Of a DNA stretch of 64,000 nt, positions 59,612 through 64,000 are shown one piece after another. How positions within the stretch are numbered: position 1 is the first letter of the stretch; every line of letters begins with the position of its first letter. The position numbers and the translations under genes are program-made. Where the stretch lies: the NCBI GenBank assembly GCA_016700175.1, contig CP065003.1:4288001-4352000 (forward strand). Reading direction: 5' to 3'. Origin of the DNA: Acidobacteriota bacterium. GTDB lineage: Bacteria; Acidobacteriota; Blastocatellia; Pyrinomonadales; Pyrinomonadaceae. The notes under the pieces are model-generated. The model was not told where the DNA came from and searched no databases. It worked only from the letters and a program-made list of their open reading frames with translations.

Positions 59612-60982
59612 TCAGTCTCCGTTCGAGAGCATCCGTCTGTTGCCCATCGCCGTGATGATCCTTGCGTGCGCCCTGTATCTTCTGGAAAGTGCTTCGGCCA
59701 GTTCCCGTTTCGTCTCTACCAAACGCCTTCGTTCTGAGATCAGGTCCGTTACGCGCACTTCGCCGATCTCGTAAACCCGCCGGATCGTCTCGATATTTAC
59801 CTCCGAACCCGGTACGGCGGACGACTCAAGTTCCGATACCGCTCTGGAAGCGGCGAGGTATTCCTCAAAGGCGGCGGCGATCTCGGCTCTCGCCGTCTGC
59901 TCACGGTACTCGAGCAGAAGGGAGGCCTGCCGGATAACTACCTCAGCCTCGCCGATCTCCCTCTGGCCCCTGTCGAAGAAGGGGAGTTCGAACGTAAGGC
60001 CGACGGCGATGCTCCTGTCCGTTTGACTGAAAGGTGCTGACGGCGCGTCGTAGGTCGATGATCCAGACCGGTACTTCGCATACGCTCTTACATCAGGCCT
60101 GCTCTCCGCCCTTGCGAGCCTAAGGCCCGCTTCCGCAGCCTCCGCCGAGAGGCGCGCGAGAAGGATGTCGGGTCTCTCCCTGATGCCGATCGCTACAGCG
60201 GCCTCCGGATCGGCCGGGAGTTCCGGAAGGCTTGCGGCTGACAGATCCTCGGCGAGCCGCAGAGGCTCGTTGTGAGGGATCCCGCACAGCAGCTTCAGTC
60301 TGGAGAGAAGCGACCTCAGCCTGCCTTCGGCGAGGCTTCGCCGGGAGCGGTGCCTCGTGACCTCGACCCTCAGGAGGTTCAGGTCCAGGGGCGGCGTCTC
60401 GCCCTCGTTCACACGGATCTGCACGAACCGCGTCGTGTCCAGGTCAAGGTCCAGAGATTCGTCCGCCGACTGAAGTTCCTGAAGCGCCCCAAGCGTTTCC
60501 GAGTAGACGGACAGCACCTCCGCCGCAAGGGCGAGTTCCTGTTCCTTTACTGCCGCCTCGCTTGCCTCCACAGCCAGGCGCGCCGCGCCGATACGTGCGC
60601 TCCTTTGACCGAAGACCTCGATGGGAAGGGAAACGCCCAATGAGGTTATCGAGTCGCTTCCGTCCCCGGCGAGCCAGGCCGAATCCTGTTCGAACTCGAA
60701 AAAAGGGTTGGGGCGAAGGTGCGCTCCCGCCAGCCTTGCCCTTGCCTTGTCGATCTCCAGCCTCGCGGCCCTGATCCCGGGATTCGACTCGAGCGCCCCT
60801 TTCACGAGTGCTTCGGCGGTCGCTCCCCGTTGCGGATCAAGGTATTGAGTTGTGACCTTTTCCGCTTCAGCCGTGGGCGGAACGGCCGTTAAAAGCCGCG
60901 GTGCCTGAGCGTGCGACAATGCGGCGCAGATCGATAACAGCGCAGCTGGAGCAATGGCGGCTCCGATTGATCGTATGTTCAT
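59612..60982 (-). CDS. czcC: TolC-family outer-membrane channel (CzcC-like)
   Basis: 456 residues, signal peptide (APAALLSICAALSHAQA). Two OEP/TolC repeats with long heptad helices (ALELESNPGIRAARLEIDKA-type at the start, AGLRLARAESRPDVRAYAKY in the second) are recognisable, with PFFDRGQREIGEAEVVIRQA near residue 325. It forms the exit duct of the metal efflux pump. First gene of the czcCBA unit, 128 bp after the Cys-rich protein gene. Confidence 0.88.
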   Translation of the reverse strand: MNIRSIGAAIAPAALLSICAALSHAQAPRLLTAVPPTAEAEKVTTQYLDPQRGATAEALVKGALESNPGIRAARLEIDKARARLAGAHLRPNPFFEFEQDSAWLAGDGSDSITSLGVSLPIEVFGQRSARIGAARLAVEASEAAVKEQELALAAEVLSVYSETLGALQELQSADESLDLDLDTTRFVQIRVNEGETPPLDLNLLRVEVTRHRSRRSLAEGRLRSLLSRLKLLCGIPHNEPLRLAEDLSAASLPELPADPEAAVAIGIRERPDILLARLSAEAAEAGLRLARAESRPDVRAYAKYRSGSSTYDAPSAPFSQTDRSIAVGLTFELPFFDRGQREIGEAEVVIRQASLLLEYREQTARAEIAAAFEEYLAASRAVSELESSAVPGSEVNIETIRRVYEIGEVRVTDLISERRRLVETKRELAEALSRRYRAHARIITAMGNRRMLSNGD

Positions 60983-61110
60983 CTTCCTGTGTGTTCAGTG
61001 CCGCGAAATTACGCGGCCGCGCTCGCTTCCGGCGAAAAACTGACGCCGGACGCGAATGACCGTCGACGGACCGGAAGGTCCGCCGGACGTAGATCTCCGA
61101 TCAGTAAAGT

Positions 61111-61512
61111 TCAGGAGATCTTTGGGGGTATGAACGGAGGTGAAGCTGCAACAGGGGGGCCTGTGATTACTCTTGCGGATTCCCTACCAACCGTGAACGC
61201 GCCAAACTGCACCCGAGGCAATGCGGGAGGGATCACTGGCGCGTGGCAAAAACATTCGTCACCGCAGTCGCTGCCGTCGGGATCGTCGCACGGAAGTTCC
61301 GAAGCCTCTGCGGTCAGGCCGCTCGTGAGTCCGGCAACGGAAGGCGCCTCGGATGGCGCCGATGCCGTCGGAGCGGAGGAGCGAAGATCCGTCAACGCCT
61401 CGGTCTGGCAGACAGCCGAGCAAAACACCTCGGCAAGTATCACAAGAGACACGAAGAGCACCATCAGCTTTGACGGGACCCTTCGGACACGAATTGACCT
61501 CGAAAGTGACAT
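61111..61512 (-). CDS. Cys-rich exported protein heading the metal-efflux operon (CzcI-like position)
   Basis: 133 residues. A signal or anchor helix (LMVLFVSLVILAEVFCSAVC) is followed by a Ser/Ala/Pro linker and a C-terminal cluster CDDPDGSDCGDECFCHAPVI with four Cys and one His within 15 residues, then a proline-rich tail. Small Cys/His proteins of this kind often precede czcCBA-type operons and may sense or buffer metals. I do not recognise a named family. The spacing and strand suggest co-transcription. Confidence 0.65.
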   Translation of the reverse strand: MSLSRSIRVRRVPSKLMVLFVSLVILAEVFCSAVCQTEALTDLRSSAPTASAPSEAPSVAGLTSGLTAEASELPCDDPDGSDCGDECFCHAPVIPPALPRVQFGAFTVGRESARVITGPPVAASPPFIPPKIS

Positions 61513-61841
61513 GCGGAACGAGTTCTCCGGAAGTCAGCATTTTGTTGCCTGCAGAGCACCGATGTCAAGAAGTGGCGGATCGACGCTTGGACTGGGATAG
61601 GGGGCTTCGCAGAACTGGGAGACCTAACGACTTCCGGGAAGGGAAGCGACCGATTCATTCAGGGCCGACCTCAGCGAGAAAAACAAAATCGACCATTGAT
61701 CAATGAGCTTTGATCGATGGCCGTCGTACTGGTGGCCAGGGACGGAGTCGAACCGCCGGCACGGCCCGTTCGTCACCGGGTTGTGCCGGAGAGTTCGAAT
61801 TGCCGATGCCCGCGGGGATTTCCCTGAGTAGTTTCCAAGTG
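61513..61841. other. Intergenic region with tRNA fragment and short heptad stretch
   Basis: 329 bp between the Cys-rich protein gene and the caspase-like gene. It carries heptads CCATTGA, TCAATGA, GCTTTGA, TCGATGG (61693-61720) and the tRNA-Phe-like fragment described separately. The promoter for the metal operon must lie at its left side; no clear boxes are seen. Confidence 0.6.
61730..61762 (-). other. 3' end of a tRNA-Phe gene, candidate attachment site
   Basis: The minus strand reads GTGCCGGCGGTTCGACTCCG and then TCCCTGGCCACCA. This includes the complete T arm (GGCGG-TTCGACT-CCGTC), the acceptor 3' strand CCTGGCC, discriminator A and CCA. The sequence matches the 3' third of tRNA-Phe genes (normally GTGTCGGCGG...), but no matching 5' half (GGCCAGG and D arm) lies upstream. 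A tRNA 3' end without its 5' part is the typical footprint of tyrosine-integrase integration. Confidence 0.7.
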
Positions 61842-64000
61842 TCAACGGACCACGACGTATTCGAAATCCACCGTCGTCCAGTCGTCCACCGGGACAGGTC
61901 CATCTCCTCGCGTATTTGTCGCGGCTTGGGTGAGAAGCGCATCCAGCGGAGACAGCCTTCCACGCCGGTTCCTTCCGATCACAGGCGATTCCAGGATCTC
62001 CGCCTGGATGGGCGAGGTGGTCGCGATGATCTTGACGCTCTCCGGTCCCGTCAACGAATTTTCAAGGACATGGAACGGCAGACAGTTCGCCTCATAGGTC
62101 CGAAACACGGCCCCGACGGGAAGCCTTTCGTGGGCGCCGATCCCAGGGTAGAAATACGTGATCGAACCGTCGGCGGCCACCGAGTACATATAAATGTAGA
62201 GCTCCCTCGATGACGCATTGATTATCTCGAAGTAGAACCGGTCCCCGGCTTTCAGTCCCGGAAGCGAACTCGTTTCCGCGGGAGACCGCGGCTTCGCGTC
62301 GACCACGCATTTTCCTTCGACGGAGTACTCGCTGATGTTCTCCACCGGAACGTACTTCAGGAGCAGTTTGTTCGAAAGGGAAGAAGTCTTGTTCGAAAGC
62401 GAACGGATGTTGGACATGCGGGAGTGAAGCTCGAGCGCGCGGATCACTTCCCGGGCGGCAGAAGCGTTGTCTGCCGCTGCGCTGAAGTGGTACAAAGGCG
62501 TTCCGTTTCTGTCGATCAGGAATACCACATCGCGGTCAAGATCCTTTCCGATCGACGGCTCTCCGGACAGTTCGAGAAATTCCTTACGAGGGGCTGCGAC
62601 GACTGCAATTTCCCAGCTCCGAGCGCCATCGGCCGATCTCGAGCGGTCCAAACCCGGCTTGAGGAGGTTTTCAAGAATTCCGGACTGCTTCAAGACACTC
62701 ACATAGTCGCTGTTTTTCAGGGCGTCGGCGATGTCTGATAGAACGGTACTGGAGCCCATCTGACTTTCCGAGCCTTTGGTCGTTCCCGGCGGGAGGTCGA
62801 CCGCAACCGATTTTCGTTCGGTAGAGAAGAACGGCGATATGAGGACGAACTGGGCGTTCTCCGGCAGTGATTCGACTTTCGCATTTTGGAACGTGATCGA
62901 GGCGCGTGACCTGAATGCCTCTGAATCCAGGATCGTTCCGGTCGCGATCAATCCCGTCTCGCCCGTGAGTTCGCGGGTTCCCGGCGCATACGCGGCGACG
63001 GATCCTCCCGCCATGGCCCCGACGGTTTTTCCAGCGGCAAGCGTGACCTCGAATTCCTTTCTCTCTGCGCGTTCGCCGCTCCGGGGGCCCTCAGCAGGCT
63101 TTGAACAGACCGTCTTGCCTTTGACCTTCCCGCAGACAGGGTATATCGGCGCTGCTCGCCGTCCTGAGGTCGAACCGAACACAACCCTGTCAATGGATCC
63201 CTCGGCGGTCGGAGTCTGGGCGAGCCCCTGGCTGCTCATCGCGTTAGAAACAAGGTTCAGGATCTCCCGGTATGTCGAGCCGGGATACTGCCTGATCAGC
63301 GCGACGAGATTGTATGTCAGCGCGCCCTGAGCGGTTTCCTCTCCCGTCTCGGAATCGGGATAGTACATCTCGCGAGCGAGCTGGTTCGGAAGGCTTGCTG
63401 AAATGGTCACGTAGTCGCCCGACGCGTCGATTCCGTCCTGCACCGCGACGCCGACTCCGGTATCGTTCTTCGCCGGGTTTCGGCCCCCGCGAGCCGCGTA
63501 GCCGCGCGTGATGGATCCGGAATGACAGCTGTCGGAGATGAACGTGATATTTGTGGTGTATTTTCGGAGTTCGTCGATCCTGGCCCTGATCTCGTCGTCG
63601 ACGATCTCGTTCTCTCCGTTCGACCCCGCATCGTGAGGCACAAGCGTTTCGTCCATGCCGTCCGGTTCGTCCCCGTTCTTGTCCTTTACGAAGGATCCGT
63701 GTCCAGAGAAGCTGAACACGACCACCGCCCCGTCTTCCGGGCTTCGATCGCTCTTTTCCGCAAATTCCTTTGCCTTCGCGATCAGATGCCGGTCAAAGGC
63801 GGCGAGTATCGCCTGCCGCGTCGCCTGTTCCGAGCACAGGGTACGGATATCCGATCCGGGCTTCTGACTTCCGCAGGAACCATTCTCGTTCGATTGCAGA
63901 TCTTCCCTGAACCCGAACAAGGGATCTTTCAAGAGGTCCCGCAGTATCCGGACGTCGTTCTCGGGACCGCTCAGGTTCCGCCAGTTCGCGGATTTGTACT
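61842..64000 (-). CDS. Caspase-family (C14) protein, 5' end outside the window
   Basis: 719 codons are visible and the frame is still open at the window edge (SANWRNLSGPENDVRILRDL precedes the first possible internal TTG at 63932). The caspase catalytic pair is present: His in VVVFSFSGHGSFVKDK and Cys in ITFISDSCHSGSITRGYAAR. The long C-terminal part has beta-rich domains (YFEIINASSRELYIYMYSVA, ITYFYPGIGAHERLPVGAVF) like the DUF4384-type domain that follows caspase domains in many bacteria. It may act in regulated cell death or surface proteolysis; that is inference. Located next to a putative attachment site. Confidence 0.85.
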   Translation of the reverse strand, partial: YKSANWRNLSGPENDVRILRDLLKDPLFGFREDLQSNENGSCGSQKPGSDIRTLCSEQATRQAILAAFDRHLIAKAKEFAEKSDRSPEDGAVVVFSFSGHGSFVKDKNGDEPDGMDETLVPHDAGSNGENEIVDDEIRARIDELRKYTTNITFISDSCHSGSITRGYAARGGRNPAKNDTGVGVAVQDGIDASGDYVTISASLPNQLAREMYYPDSETGEETAQGALTYNLVALIRQYPGSTYREILNLVSNAMSSQGLAQTPTAEGSIDRVVFGSTSGRRAAPIYPVCGKVKGKTVCSKPAEGPRSGERAERKEFEVTLAAGKTVGAMAGGSVAAYAPGTRELTGETGLIATGTILDSEAFRSRASITFQNAKVESLPENAQFVLISPFFSTERKSVAVDLPPGTTKGSESQMGSSTVLSDIADALKNSDYVSVLKQSGILENLLKPGLDRSRSADGARSWEIAVVAAPRKEFLELSGEPSIGKDLDRDVVFLIDRNGTPLYHFSAAADNASAAREVIRALELHSRMSNIRSLSNKTSSLSNKLLLKYVPVENISEYSVEGKCVVDAKPRSPAETSSLPGLKAGDRFYFEIINASSRELYIYMYSVAADGSITYFYPGIGAHERLPVGAVFRTYEANCLPFHVLENSLTGPESVKIIATTSPIQAEILESPVIGRNRRGRLSPLDALLTQAATNTRGDGPVPVDDWTTVDFEYVVVR

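Overview
The window looks like a chromosome segment of an Acidobacteriota bacterium, most likely of the Blastocatellia/Pyrinomonadales type. This is an inference from gene content: an Oar-like TonB receptor with a carboxypeptidase-regulatory N-terminus, a tandem trio of exported amidohydrolases, a GC-rich sequence, and very abundant short intergenic repeats. No rRNA or phylogenetic marker confirms it. About 53 protein genes, one intact tRNA (tRNA-Val, CAC) and one tRNA 3' fragment (tRNA-Phe-like) can be supported.

Layout. 0-8.3 kb: the 5' end of mutS2, a DCC-family thiol protein, three consecutive amidohydrolases, an ATP-grasp protein and a MarR-GNAT fusion with two operator-like palindromes. 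8.6-14.9 kb: a TetR regulator plus S41 peptidase pair with a clear promoter/operator, a dCTP-deaminase-like protein, a ZIP metal transporter, a universal stress protein and a P1-family peptidase. 14.9-34.2 kb: all genes on the minus strand; together they encode a complete reductive pyrimidine degradation route: PreT/PreA (dihydropyrimidine dehydrogenase), dihydropyrimidinase, a beta-ureidopropionase-like nitrilase, a class III aminotransferase, a CoA-acylating malonate/methylmalonate-semialdehyde dehydrogenase, an NCS1 nucleobase transporter and a RidA deaminase, interrupted by an IS200/IS605-type transposase with REP-like hairpins. 34.4-42 kb: a pyruvate dehydrogenase/acyl-carrier-protein/acetyl-CoA synthetase group mixed with stress proteins (HPF, DUF3175, Hsp20). 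42.3-53.9 kb: an isoquinoline-oxidoreductase-type molybdoenzyme, two SRPBCC proteins, an alpha/beta hydrolase, an erythromycin-esterase homologue, a Calx-beta exported protein and the TonB receptor. 54.8-64 kb: tRNA-Val, a CzcCBA-type heavy-metal efflux operon headed by a Cys-rich exported protein, a tRNA-Phe 3' fragment and a caspase-like protein that runs off the window.

The most unusual property is repeat DNA. Between about 0.2 and 34 kb nearly every intergenic gap holds tandem repeats with a 7-bp period (TGAGGAC, TGAGCAG, TGAGAGA/TGAGTAC, GGAGACA, AAAGTTC, TGATCAA types) or a second family built on CACGAATTN. Six genes end in a TGA that is itself part of a heptad array, three more end base-precisely against a CCACGAA element, and the preT gene carries about 222 bp of mosaic heptads in frame inside its reading frame. 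A dispersed 31-bp sequence recurs seven times, each time joined to heptad DNA. From 34.4 kb to 53.9 kb these repeats are essentially absent.
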